DNA of 39,474 nucleotides from Rhodanobacter sp. Lineage in GTDB: Bacteria > Pseudomonadota > Gammaproteobacteria > Xanthomonadales > Rhodanobacteraceae. Where the stretch lies: contig SCRO01000079.1 of the NCBI GenBank assembly GCA_004298505.1, forward strand, positions 1-39,474, given 5' to 3'. Under the pieces are notes generated by a model, which saw only the letters and a program-made list of their open reading frames with translations, searched no databases and was not told where the DNA came from. Positions 16,084-26,500 of the stretch are shown piece after piece. The number at the start of each line of letters is the position of its first letter. The stretch's first letter is position 1. A program made the position numbers and the translations under genes.

Positions 16084-18447
16084 TCAGTTCCGGATCGATG
16101 GACTGGTGGAAGACGCGGCGGGCGCCTTGCCTGCCGGGGTGGTGGAATCGCTGCTGAACAAGTTCTGCACACCTTGCCAGAAGCAGCCGTCGGTATCGGC
16201 GGGCAGGCTGCCGGCCACCACCGGCACCTGCTGCGCGCCCTGGCATTGCGGCTCGGTGCGCTTACCGTCGCCAGGGTTGATCCAGGCCATTTCCAGGCCG
16301 GGCCCAGGGGTCGCCGACAACGGGGTGGTCGGCAACTTGGCGAACAGGTCGCGCCAGGCGCGCAGGCCACCGCTGGCACCGAACAAGGTAGTCGGCTTGT
16401 TGTCGTCGCGACCCATCCAGAACACCGCCAGGCGATCGCCGGTGAAGCCGGCAAACCAGCTGTCGCGCAAGTCGTTGCTGGTACCGGTCTTGCCCGCCGC
16501 ATGCAGCCACGCCAGGTTGGAATTGCCGATCGCGCTGGCGGTGCCGTATTCGGCTACCTGCTGCATCGCCCAGGTGACCAGGCGCACCGCTGCCTGGTAT
16601 TCGCCCGGCCCGCTCTGCACCTGGTAGCGCTTGATCGTACGCCCGTTGCCATCCAGTACACCACGCACTGCCAGCAACGGCAGCGCATGTCCGTCGGCAG
16701 CCAGGTATTCATACATTTGCGCCACCTGAAACGGCGCCAGGTCGAGCGCACCAATCAGCACCGACGGACTGGGATTGACGTCGGGTAGGCCGAATGATTG
16801 CAGGAACGCGCGGATGCGCGGCAGCCCCACCGCCAGCCCCAGATGGATCGTGGCGAGGTTCCACGAATGGGCCAGCGCATCGACCATGACCAGCGGATCG
16901 TGGCTCCGGTGATCGTCGTTCTGCGGCGTCCACACGCTGCCGTTGGGCTGGCGCATGCTGATCGGGCGGTCATCCATCAGGCTGGCCAGGTTCCAGCGCT
17001 GCGGCTGGGTCAGTGCCACCAGATAGACGAATGGCTTGATCGTGGAGCCAATCGGCCGCTGGATCTCCAGCGCGCGGTTGAAACCCTGGTCACCCGGCTT
17101 GCGGCTGCCGACCACGGCCAGCACGTTGCCGCTCTGCGTATCGGTGACCACCGCCGCCGCCTGCACACCATCGCCGCGCTTGCCCAGCCCCTTCAAGGTG
17201 CTGGTGATCGCCTGCTCGGCATACAGCTGCGCCGCCGGGTCGAGCGTGGTGAAGATCGACAGGTTGCCCTCACGCAAGGCTTTCTCGTCGAAGTCGGCAG
17301 TGATCTGCTTGCGCACCAGGTCCATGAAGGCGGGGAACCGGTTGTGCGGCAGCTGACCATCCCTGATCACATCCAGCGGCGCCGCCTGTGCAGCATTGAG
17401 CTGGGCCGCGCTGAGCAGGCCCGTGTCAAAAAATTCCTGCAGCACCAGATTGCGCCGGGTCAGCGCACGCTGCGGCGCGCGGCGCGGATCGTAGTAGCTC
17501 GGCCCCTTCACCAGGCCCACCAGCAACGCGATTTCCTGGGGTCGCAGTTCCTGCAACCTGCGCCCGAAATAGAACTCCGACGCGGCGCCGAAGCCGTGCA
17601 CCGCCTGACCACCCTGCTGGCCCAGGAAGACGTCGTTGACGTAAGCCTCGAGGATGCGCCCCTTGCTGTAATGCGCTTCCAGCAACAGCGACATCAGCGC
17701 CTCGTTGATCTTGCGCGTGAACGTCTGGTCGCGGCTGAGGAACAGGTTGCGCACCAGTTGCTGGGTCAGCGTGGAGCCGCCCTGCACGGTGTGGCCAGCG
17801 CGCAGGTTCGCAAACGCCGCCCGCGCGATCGCGCTGAAATCGATGCCGATGTTGTGCTTGAAATTGCGATCCTCAACCGCCTGCAATCCGCTGAGCAGCA
17901 GTGGTGGCACGTCGGCCAGTTGCACGAAACGGCGCTCTTCCTGGGTGGCGCCATACAGCGTGGCGATGCGCGCCGGATCCAGATGGGTCAACGTGATCGG
18001 CTTGCCGCTGGCAACGTTCTGCACCGACTGCACCTCGCCATGGCCCAGGGTGACGCGGATCCGCTTCGGCAGCTCGCCACCATCGGGGCCGGCGTAACCA
18101 CGCGAGGAGATCGTGTAGCGCGCGCCCTGCTTCACCCAGCTGCCGGGAACCACGCCGTGACCATCATGGCTGTAGCCGGCAAAGGTCAATTCCAGCTCCA
18201 GCGCGGCCGTGGACATCGGCTCGCCCGTACTCAGCGGCAGCGGTCGCGCATACACCCGCGTCGGTACCGCGAATACCAGGTCGCTGAAACGATCCTGCAC
18301 GCGCTGGTTCAGCACCAAGACGTACGGCAGCACGAAACCGACCAGCAAACCCAGGCTGATCCAGAAAGGTATGCGCAGCCACGGCCAGCTGCGACGGACG
18401 AGCGCACCGGTGCGGGTCAGAAAAGCCAAGGCGGGGAAATCCGGCAA
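16084..18447 (-). CDS. mrcB: Penicillin-binding protein 1B (bifunctional peptidoglycan synthase)
   Basis: The 787-residue inner-membrane protein polymerises and cross-links peptidoglycan. One membrane segment lies at about 25-47, followed by the UB2H-like region. The glycosyltransferase domain has Glu192 in AVEDRNF and GGSTLTQQLVRNLFL. The transpeptidase domain has STIK (468-471, serine nucleophile Ser468), SWN (528-530) and KTGT (653-656). All catalytic motifs are intact. The start is a TTG at 18447, since no ATG precedes the membrane segment in frame; the ribosome site is weak. It is followed 2 bp later by the lipoprotein gene and preceded by an NAD(P)-binding protein gene on the same strand. 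Confidence 0.93.
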   Translation of the reverse strand: MPDFPALAFLTRTGALVRRSWPWLRIPFWISLGLLVGFVLPYVLVLNQRVQDRFSDLVFAVPTRVYARPLPLSTGEPMSTAALELELTFAGYSHDGHGVVPGSWVKQGARYTISSRGYAGPDGGELPKRIRVTLGHGEVQSVQNVASGKPITLTHLDPARIATLYGATQEERRFVQLADVPPLLLSGLQAVEDRNFKHNIGIDFSAIARAAFANLRAGHTVQGGSTLTQQLVRNLFLSRDQTFTRKINEALMSLLLEAHYSKGRILEAYVNDVFLGQQGGQAVHGFGAASEFYFGRRLQELRPQEIALLVGLVKGPSYYDPRRAPQRALTRRNLVLQEFFDTGLLSAAQLNAAQAAPLDVIRDGQLPHNRFPAFMDLVRKQITADFDEKALREGNLSIFTTLDPAAQLYAEQAITSTLKGLGKRGDGVQAAAVVTDTQSGNVLAVVGSRKPGDQGFNRALEIQRPIGSTIKPFVYLVALTQPQRWNLASLMDDRPISMRQPNGSVWTPQNDDHRSHDPLVMVDALAHSWNLATIHLGLAVGLPRIRAFLQSFGLPDVNPSPSVLIGALDLAPFQVAQMYEYLAADGHALPLLAVRGVLDGNGRTIKRYQVQSGPGEYQAAVRLVTWAMQQVAEYGTASAIGNSNLAWLHAAGKTGTSNDLRDSWFAGFTGDRLAVFWMGRDDNKPTTLFGASGGLRAWRDLFAKLPTTPLSATPGPGLEMAWINPGDGKRTEPQCQGAQQVPVVAGSLPADTDGCFWQGVQNLFSSDSTTPAGKAPAASSTSPSIRN

Positions 18448-18541
18448 TCAGGTGGTTCAATGATAGGGCCTGCATCCCCGCGCGCCCATGAACGTGGCGG
18501 CCCGTTTGCGGGCAAAACGCGGGCAGCGGCTGCGTCCGGCT

Positions 18542-19390
18542 TCATGGACTCCGCCGTGGCGCCACCCACATCGCGGCATCGGGCTGGAATGGCCGCGGCT
18601 GGATATGCAGCAGGCGCTGCAGTTCATCGTTGTCGGCCACAAGGTCACGGTCGAGCCGACTCAATGGACCGCGCAGCGGCGGATACAGCCGCCGACCGAG
18701 GCGCAGCAGCCAGGCCGGCAGCCACACCGGCACGGTGGCACGCGGCAGGCTTCGGCGCACTCGCGCAAACATCTGCGGGTAGAGCAGCCGCTCGCCACCG
18801 CCGATCGACAGGACACGCCCGGCCGCGGCGGGGCATTCCAGTGCGGCCAGCACCGCCTGCGCGATGTCGTCGGCATGCACCGGCTGGCGCAGGCCACGCC
18901 CGGCGGGGATCGGAAACAAGCGCGTGCGCAACGCCCGGCGCGCAATCGGGGTGAGGCTTTTATCGAGCCCCGCACCGTACACCAGGGTGGGCCGCAACAC
19001 CGTCCAGGCGCAGCCCTGACGTGCGCAAGCCGCTGCCAGTGCCACCTCGCCGGCGCGCAACAGACGCGCTATTTCACGTTCGGCCGGCACCATCGAATCG
19101 CGCTTGGTTTCGGCGCTCATCGAGCTGGTGGCGATCACCCGTGGCGCGTCGGCGAGCGTGGCTTGCGCCAGCCAGTCGGCCAGCGCCTGCAGCGGGCCGA
19201 AACTGATGATCGCCGACAGCGTGGGCAGCGCAGGGACCGCGTCCGGAAGCGCCCCACGCAGCCACTGCACGCCGTCGCCGGCCGGCCGCGCGATCCGGCT
19301 CAGGGCCATCACCGGCTCGCCGCCAGCTACAAGGCGCGGCAGCAGGAAATGGCCGATCTGGCTGCTGCCGCCGACAACCAGAACGGTCAC
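18542..19390 (-). CDS. NAD(P)-binding epimerase/reductase-like protein
   Basis: The 282-residue product has an N-terminal Rossmann fold (MTVLVVGGSSQIGHFLLPRL) of the atypical short-chain dehydrogenase type. Later blocks are ISFGPLQALADWL, WTVLRPTLVYGAG and RQPVHADDIAQAV, as in NAD-dependent epimerases. A Tyr-x-x-x-Lys catalytic pair is not obvious, so it may bind nucleotide without classic dehydrogenase chemistry. It begins 7 bp after the stop of the TPR membrane protein, which places it in one operon with that gene. Substrate unknown. Confidence 0.8.
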   Translation of the reverse strand: MTVLVVGGSSQIGHFLLPRLVAGGEPVMALSRIARPAGDGVQWLRGALPDAVPALPTLSAIISFGPLQALADWLAQATLADAPRVIATSSMSAETKRDSMVPAEREIARLLRAGEVALAAACARQGCAWTVLRPTLVYGAGLDKSLTPIARRALRTRLFPIPAGRGLRQPVHADDIAQAVLAALECPAAAGRVLSIGGGERLLYPQMFARVRRSLPRATVPVWLPAWLLRLGRRLYPPLRGPLSRLDRDLVADNDELQRLLHIQPRPFQPDAAMWVAPRRSP

Positions 19391-19397
19391 GCCATGC

Positions 19398-21092
19398 TCA
19401 TTGCCCGCCCTGCAGGCGGGCGCTCAAGTCGAGCAGGCGCGGATGATTCGGTGCCAGCTTGCGCGCACGGGCCAGCGACTGGCTGGCACCAATGCGATCG
19501 CCACTGGCCAGCTGCTGCTCGGCACGATCGAGCCAGGCGCTGGCCAGCTGATTGTCCTGTGCACCTTGCGCGGGATCCCCGGGCGCCAGCTCGGCGAGGT
19601 CGGCCAGCATGTCGCCGGCCTGCGCCAACTTGCCGGCGGCGAGCGCCTGCTTGAACCGCTGTTCGACCTCACCTGCCAGGCCTTGCAGGCCTCGCAGTGC
19701 GGCGGCGCTGTTGCCGTCGATCGCCAGCGCGCTGCGATACAGGTCATAGGCGCTGTCGCCGGGCGGCATCATGATGTTGCCGTGGCGGGTCGCCGCCTGG
19801 GCACGCCGCACCAGCTGCGCCACCGCCGCGCTCTGCTGGGGCGACAACACGGCCGTGCCCACGGGCGCCTCACCCTGATCGGTCGCGGCGTTGCTCGGCG
19901 GCGGCGAAGCCTTGCTGTGCAGGCGTGCACGCGCCGCCGCGAGATCGGCCGACTTCGGTGCCAGCTGTGCCGCCGCGTCGAGCAGTTTGCCCGCCTGCTC
20001 GCGGTCACCCGCGTCGAGCGCCGCGTTCGCCTGCACGGTCAAGGCCTGTGCCACGTCGCCGAGGCCGGCCTTGGCAGCTGCATTATCGGGATCCAGCACG
20101 AGCGCGGCCTGGAAATGCGCCAGCGCGGTATCATCGCCGACGCCGGCGATGTGGCCGGCGCGCAAGGCCTCCTGGCCCTGCTTGAGGGCGGCCTGCAACG
20201 CGCCATCTTTCTGTTGGCGCAACTGCGCCTGCAGCGCACGCAGCGACGGCAGGGCACCGTTGTTCGGCTGCAAGGCCGCGAGTTGCTCGATGCTGGCGCT
20301 GGCCTTGGGCAGATCGCCGGACTCGAGTGCATCGTGTGCCCGCACCGCCAGCGCATTGCCCACCTGATCCAGCCCATGCAAGGCCACGGCATTGCCGGGG
20401 TCGGCCTGGCGCACCCGCTGGTACAGTGCGCCAGCGCCCTGCGGACCATCCAGCTTGCCCGCTGCCAGCGCCTGCTGCGCCTGGTCGACCAGGTCCACCG
20501 TCTGTACCTGCGCCGCCTGCGCACGGCCGATCAGGCTGTCGAGCCGGTCGACGTCACTGCCGCCGCCGAGCAGCTCGCGCGCCACCGCCGCCTGCTGCTG
20601 CGCCTGGGCGAGCTGGCCGGCCTGCAGCGCGGCATCGGCTTTGGACAATTCGGCCTGGCCGACCTGGCGCAGGCCGTCACGCGCACGATCGTTGTCCGGT
20701 TCCTGTGCCACCACCTGCTGAAACAGCTCGCGCGCACTGGTGCCGTCCTGGCCGTCCAGATGGCCATCCTTCAGTGCCTGTTGCGCCTGCACCAATACCC
20801 TATTGAGGTCGGTGCGCGGAAGCATGCCGCGCAGCCGGTTCTGATTGAACCACAGCGCACCAACCACCACAGCTACCAGCAGCAGCAACACGGCAACCAG
20901 CCAGCGCCGGCGTCGGCGCGAAGGCGGCATGGATGGTGCTGCGGCGTGGCGGAGGCGGCGCGGTTCGACAGTAACCTGTGGCAAGCCGTCGGTGACGTGT
21001 GCACGGGGGTCGTCCACGCCGTCGAGATCGCCCAGGGTGGGTTCGCTGCGAAGGTGCGGCCTGTTGTCGTGCGGGTCCCGGCGAGTGCTCAT
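19398..21092 (-). CDS. Membrane-anchored TPR-repeat protein
   Basis: The 564-residue product has a charged N-terminus of about 50 residues, one membrane segment (RRWLVAVLLLLVAVVVGALW) and a long periplasmic region made of repeated helical units rich in Ala, Gln and Leu, such as AQQALKDGHLDG, GQEALRAGHIAG and QALAAGKLAQAG. The units recur every 60-80 residues, each with LDP, QEPDND or a similar turn. This is typical of TPR scaffolds. No enzyme motif is seen. It lies between relA and the NAD(P)-binding gene on the same strand. I do not recognise a named family. Confidence 0.8.
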   Translation of the reverse strand: MSTRRDPHDNRPHLRSEPTLGDLDGVDDPRAHVTDGLPQVTVEPRRLRHAAAPSMPPSRRRRRWLVAVLLLLVAVVVGALWFNQNRLRGMLPRTDLNRVLVQAQQALKDGHLDGQDGTSARELFQQVVAQEPDNDRARDGLRQVGQAELSKADAALQAGQLAQAQQQAAVARELLGGGSDVDRLDSLIGRAQAAQVQTVDLVDQAQQALAAGKLDGPQGAGALYQRVRQADPGNAVALHGLDQVGNALAVRAHDALESGDLPKASASIEQLAALQPNNGALPSLRALQAQLRQQKDGALQAALKQGQEALRAGHIAGVGDDTALAHFQAALVLDPDNAAAKAGLGDVAQALTVQANAALDAGDREQAGKLLDAAAQLAPKSADLAAARARLHSKASPPPSNAATDQGEAPVGTAVLSPQQSAAVAQLVRRAQAATRHGNIMMPPGDSAYDLYRSALAIDGNSAAALRGLQGLAGEVEQRFKQALAAGKLAQAGDMLADLAELAPGDPAQGAQDNQLASAWLDRAEQQLASGDRIGASQSLARARKLAPNHPRLLDLSARLQGGQ

Positions 21093-21175
21093 GATCCGTG
21101 GTGCTGGAGATATCTCATGCAGCTTAACATCGGGTCAGCGAGCGGCTTCGCGTCGCCGGCACCGGCGTTCAGCAT

Positions 21176-23296
21176 TCAGCCGACGCCGACGCGACGCGCA
21201 TCGGTCACGTTGGGCAGCGCCAGCAGCTTGCCCAGCAGGGTCGACAATTGCTCGAAATCGCGCACGCGCAAGGTGTAGCGCATTTCCACCTCGCCGCTCT
21301 GCGGCTGCGACCGGCTGGACGAGGCGACGATATGGGTGCCGGCGTTGCTGATCACGTTGGTGACGTCCTTCTGCAACTCCTTGCGATCGTAACCGCGCAG
21401 TTCGATATCGACTTCGTAGGCCTGGCTGCCGGCATGACCCCAGCTCACCTCGATCACCCGATCCGGGGCGCGCCGCAGCAGCCGCGCCAGGCTGCCGCAA
21501 TCGGCACGATGCACCGACACGCCGCGACCCTTGGTGATGTAACCGCGCACGGCATCGCCGGGCAGCGGCTGGCAGCAGCGCGCCAGCGTGGTCAGCAGGT
21601 TGCCGACGCCTTCGATGCTCAGCGCACCCTGGTCCGGCGTCGTCGGCCGGGCCGGCTGCGGGGCAGGCGTCGGCGCAGGGGGTTGTGCCGCTTCCTGCAA
21701 CACCCGGGCGATCTGGCCCGGCGTAACCTCGCCCAGCGCCAACGCGGTCAACAGCTCGTCCTGAGTCTGCAGATGGAACAGCGCGGGCAGCTTGCCGATT
21801 TCGACCTGCGGCAACGCCAGTCGCCTCAGCTCGCGCTCCAGCAAGCCGCGGCCGGCGGTGAGATTGGTATCGTGCGCGATGCGGCGAAACCACGCCCGCA
21901 CCTTGTCTTTCGCGCGTGCGGTGTTGAGGTAACCGTGGTGCGGCGACAGCCAGTCGCGGCTGGGCTCGGCCACCTTGGTGGTAAGGATTTCCACGCGGTC
22001 GCCGCTCTGCGGCTGGAACGTCAGCGGCACGATGCGGCCATTCACCTTGGCGCCGCGACAGCGATGCCCCACCTCGGTGTGGACCAGGTAGGCGAAGTCC
22101 AGCACGGTGGCGCCGCGCGCCAGGTCGAACACCTCGCCCTTGGGCGTGAGCAGGTAGACGCGATCCTCCAGCAGCTCGGTCTGCAGGTCCGCCGCCAGCG
22201 TACTGTCTTCGCTGCTGCGCGGTTCGAGCAGCCGGCGCATCCAGGCGATCTTCGCCTCGAACTCGGCATCGCTGCCGCCACCTTCCTTGTAGCGCCAGTG
22301 CGCGGCCACGCCAAGCTCGTTGGCGCGATGCATCTCACGGGTGCGAATCTGCACCTCCAGGGTCTTGCCGGCCGGCCCCATCACCGCAGTGTGCAGCGAT
22401 CGGTAGCCGTTCGGCTTGGGCCGCGCGATGTAATCGTCGAATTCGCTCGGAAGGTGCGGCCAGCGCGCATGCACCACGCCCAGTGCGGCATAGCAGTCGG
22501 TGATGTTGTCGACCAGCACGCGCACTGCGCGGATGTCGTACAGGTCGGAGAAATCCAGCGACTTGCGCTGCATCTTCTTCCAGATCGAATAAATGTGCTT
22601 GGGCCGCCCGGCCAGCTCGGCGTGAATGCCAGCGGCGTCCAGCGCCTGCTGCAGTTCATCCAGCGACTGGCGGATGAAACTCTCGCGGTCGACGCGGCGT
22701 TCGTCGAGCAGCCGGGCGATGCGCCGATACATGTCCGGCTGCAGGAAGCGGAACGCCAGATCCTCCAGTTCCCACTTCAATTGCCAGATGCCGAGCCGGT
22801 TGGCCAGCGGCGCATGGATGTCGCGGGTCAGCCGCGCCAGTGCTGCCGCCTGCTCCGCGGGCAGCGCCACTGCGGAGCGCATCCGCGCCAACTGCTGCGC
22901 CAGCAGCACGAACACCACACGCAGGTCGCGCACGATCGCCAGCAACAGCCGGCGCAGGCCCTCGGCCGCACCCTTCGGCGCCCGTTGGGCATGCAACGCC
23001 CACACCTGTTCAGCGGCCTGCTGGCCGGCGACCAGGCGCTGCAGTTCGGCGGGCAGATTGGCGCTGTGCACTGCCCACAGCGCCGGGTCGACGCGCGCTA
23101 GCTCGAACCATAACGCAGCCGCCTGGGTCTGCGCGTCGCAACCGAGCATGCCGAGCAGGTCGAGCGTGTCGCCGCATTCGGCCTCGCGCAACGGCAGCGT
23201 GGCCGTCAGGCGAAGGGCCTCGGCGAGCTCCGGCGGCAAGGTGTCGGCACGTTCGCGCCAGTACGCCAGACTGGTTGTAGGTGCACGTTGCGGCAT
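21176..23296 (-). CDS. relA: GTP pyrophosphokinase (ppGpp synthetase)
   Basis: The 706-residue product is a long RelA/SpoT-family protein. The N-terminal region lacks the HDxxED signature of an active hydrolase (FVLLAQQLARMRSA stands in that place), so it is the synthetase-only RelA type. The synthetase domain shows GRPKHIYSIWKKM (230-242), YDIRAVRV (253-260) and PNGYRSLHT (295-303). A TGS domain starts near 379 (VYLLTPKGEVFDL), a conserved-cysteine block CCQPLPGD follows, and an ACT domain ends the protein. It makes (p)ppGpp on stalled ribosomes during amino-acid starvation. The start MPQRAPTT at 23296 has GGAAGGA about 12 bases upstream; an ATG at 23329 has none. Confidence 0.92.
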   Translation of the reverse strand: MPQRAPTTSLAYWRERADTLPPELAEALRLTATLPLREAECGDTLDLLGMLGCDAQTQAAALWFELARVDPALWAVHSANLPAELQRLVAGQQAAEQVWALHAQRAPKGAAEGLRRLLLAIVRDLRVVFVLLAQQLARMRSAVALPAEQAAALARLTRDIHAPLANRLGIWQLKWELEDLAFRFLQPDMYRRIARLLDERRVDRESFIRQSLDELQQALDAAGIHAELAGRPKHIYSIWKKMQRKSLDFSDLYDIRAVRVLVDNITDCYAALGVVHARWPHLPSEFDDYIARPKPNGYRSLHTAVMGPAGKTLEVQIRTREMHRANELGVAAHWRYKEGGGSDAEFEAKIAWMRRLLEPRSSEDSTLAADLQTELLEDRVYLLTPKGEVFDLARGATVLDFAYLVHTEVGHRCRGAKVNGRIVPLTFQPQSGDRVEILTTKVAEPSRDWLSPHHGYLNTARAKDKVRAWFRRIAHDTNLTAGRGLLERELRRLALPQVEIGKLPALFHLQTQDELLTALALGEVTPGQIARVLQEAAQPPAPTPAPQPARPTTPDQGALSIEGVGNLLTTLARCCQPLPGDAVRGYITKGRGVSVHRADCGSLARLLRRAPDRVIEVSWGHAGSQAYEVDIELRGYDRKELQKDVTNVISNAGTHIVASSSRSQPQSGEVEMRYTLRVRDFEQLSTLLGKLLALPNVTDARRVGVG

Positions 23297-23446
23297 ATCA
23301 ACAAAGATTCCTTCCTTGCGTGCAAGCATAGTAGCGAGAGCGTGAATCGCCGCCGCGCGGCGTCCGCTTTGGGCACCGCGCTTGGCTTGGAGGTGGCCTG
23401 ACGCGCAAAATCGACACTTGCCGCCCGTATCCAGAGGAAGTCATCC

Positions 23447-23563
23447 ATGCCGATCCGTTCGCACCACCTGCTGCCGTTGCTGCTGCTGATCCTTCCGCTG
23501 TGTGGCGTGACCGCCCTGGCACAGCCAGTGTGCACGTGGAACGGGTTCGCTGAGACGGACGGC
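23447..23563 (+). pseudogene. Truncated secreted-protein gene start
   Basis: An ATG preceded by GAGGAAG opens MPIRSHHLLPLLLLILPLCG followed by VTALAQPV, a clean signal peptide with an Ala-x-Ala cleavage site. After about 40 residues the frame runs into the antisense of the hrpA 3' end and loses any protein character. The natural reading is a gene start cut off when its body was lost. Too little remains to name the family. Confidence 0.5.
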
Positions 23564-26500
23564 TCAACCCAGGGCAGCCAAGACCCTCGCCAGCCGCTTG
23601 GCCGACACCGGCTCGGCGGTTTTCAGCTCCTGCGCAAACAGCGATACGCGCCATTCCTCGATCAACCAGCGCAACTCGGCCAGTGCGCCAGACTCGACGC
23701 CGGTCGCGCGCTGCTGCAGATAAGCACGCCAGTACGGCAGCACCTGCAACATTCGCTGCTGGTCCTTCGCCGGGTCCTGGCGCAGCCGCTCGCCGCGTAG
23801 ACGCATCGCCTTCAGATAACGTGGGTAGTGGGCCAGCCGTGACGGCGGCAGCTCGCGCACGAAGCCGGGGCTGAGCAAAGCGTCGAGCTGTTCGCGCAGG
23901 TCGTCGTAACTGGCACGGGCGAAGCCCAGCAGTGGCGGCTCCAGCCACGGTTTCAGCTCGGCCTGGGTCTCGATGATCGGTTCGGCCAGCCGCAGCCGCT
24001 CGACGCCGGCCGCGAACAACTCGCGCGCGCATCGCGTGTGCAGCGCCTCGAACGCCGCGGCGGTGCGTACGTTCAGGTCATGGCGCTGCAGCAGATCGTG
24101 GAAACCACCTTCAAGCAAGTCTTCACGCAGGCCATCGACACTACCCAGCGGGGCGTATTGCAAGGCCAACGCATGCCCGATCGGCAGTCGCCGGCGGGCC
24201 TGCTTCGCCTCGCTGGCCAGGGCGTTGCGCAGCAGGCGCAGCACGCCCTGGTGGTGTGCCAGGAGCGCTTCATCGCTGCGTTCGAACACGCGCAGCGCGA
24301 CGCCCTCACCCAGATCGACCAATGCCGGGAACGCGGTCAGGCCACCGGCGGAGCGCACCTGCGCGGGGATCGCGTCGAAATCCCAGCTGGCCACGTCCTC
24401 GCGGATCAGCTCGAACTCGGTCTGGCGCGAAAACGCCTCGCGTGCCCGGCGCTCCCACTCACCGCGCAGCGCTGTGAGGTCACGGCCGCTGGCGAGCGTC
24501 TCACCGCGCTCGTCGTGCAGGCGGTAGCGCATCAGCAAGTGGGGCGGAAGTTCGATGGCAGCGAATTCGCCCGTATCGATATCGACGCCGGTGGCGCGTT
24601 TCAGGAACGCGGCCAGTGCTTTTGCCAAAGGTTCGTCGCGCGGCGCTTCCGCCTCGACGAAGGCGCGGGCGAAATCCGGCGCCGGCACGAAGTTGCGACG
24701 CTGTGCCTTGGGCAGGCCGCGGATCAGTTCGGCCACCTTGCCGGCGAGCAGGCCCGGCACCAACCATTCGCAGCGGGCGGTTGGAAGCGCGTTCAACATC
24801 GCCAGCGGCAGGTGCAGGGTCACCCCGTCGGCGGCATCAGCGGGAACGAACCGGTACTCCAGTTTGTACTTTTGCGTGGCGACTTCCAGCGGCCGCTCCT
24901 GCGCATCCGGCAATTGCTCCTTGCATTGCTCTACCTCCGGCATCCCTGCCGTCGCCTGCGCCCGCGGCACTCGAACATCCATATCCAGCGTGGCCGGGAA
25001 CGCCTTGGCATCGAGTCCGGTGCCACCGACCAGCACATCGTCCAGCGACCAGCGCAGCGCCGCCTGCTCGGCCGGACGCGCCCTGCGATACCAGGCGTCG
25101 AGCGCGCGGCTGCTGGCGATCTCTTCGGGCAGTTTGCCCTCGAAGAAGGCGGCCAGATCGTCCTCGTGGCGGATCAGTCCTTCGCGGCGTTGCTTCGCCT
25201 CGATGCCGAGTGCTTCTTCCAGTACGCGCTGGTTGGCGCGCACAAAATCGGACTTGCTGTCGATGTCGCCGCGGACCAGCGCCTCGCGCAGGAAAATTGC
25301 GTGAGCCAGCATCGGGTCCTGCGACTGGAACGTGACCGGCCGCTTCTCCACCAGCACCAGGCCAAACAGACTGGCTTGCTCATAGGCGACCACGCAGCCG
25401 CGTTTCTTCGACCAGTGCGCGTCGCGGCAATGCGTGCGCAACAGGTGCGCTGCTTGCTGCTCGATCCACCATGGTTCCACCCGCGCATTCGCCATGCCCC
25501 ATACGCGCCCGCCCACGTCCAGGATCTGCGCCGAGAACAGCCAGTTCGGCGACGCCTTGGCCAGCGCGGAGCCAGGAAAAAGCTGGAACTTGCGCTCACG
25601 CGTGCCCTGATAGATGCCCTTCTCGTCCTTGCGGCCGACCTGGGTCGGCAGGCCGGTCAACAGGGAGCGATGGACTGCCTCAAAAAGACGCGAAGCGTCT
25701 TTTTCATCAACAACGCGCTCTTCGCGTTGGCTTCTTCTCCCCGGCGGAGAGAGGATTGAGGTGAGCGGCCGGGGCTCGCGGGAAACCTTCCTGCCGCCGC
25801 TCTTTCGCGCTTTTGCATTACCCGAACGTGAAGTCCCGGGCGAAGCCACCTCCCCACCCCGCTCATCTACCCCCAGAGGAGAGGGAGAAGAGCGCCAGCC
25901 CAACTCCCCCACCACCAGCAGCAACTGCCGATGCAACTCACGCCACTCGCGCATGCGCATGAAGCTCAGAAAGTGCCGCGAACACCAGCCGCGCAACTTC
26001 GACTGGGTCAGCTCCTCGTGTGCCTCGTGGTAGGCGTGCCACAGGTTCAGCACGCCCACGAAGTCCGACTTCGGGTCGGCGAACGCCGCGTGGGCGGCGT
26101 CAGCCTGTTGGCGAGCATCGCCCGGACGCTCGCGCGGGTCCTGGATGCTGAGGAACGACACAATGGTCAGCACCTCGCGCAAGGCATGCAGCTTCTCGCC
26201 CTCGACCAGCATGCGCGCCAGCTGCACATCGAGCGGCAAGCGCGCCAGCGTACGGCCGATCGCGGTGAGCTGGCGCGCCTCGTCGATCGCGGAAATCTCG
26301 CTGAGCCGACGAAAACCGTCGGCAACCACGCGCGGATCGGGCGTGTCCAGGAACGGGAAATCCTCGACCTCGCCCAGCTTCAGCGCCAGCATGCGCAGGA
26401 TCACGTTGGCCAGCGACGAGCGCAGCAGTTCGGGGTCGGTGAATGCATCGCGACTGGCAAAATCGGCTTCGTCGTACAGCCGATAGCAGATGCCCGGCCC

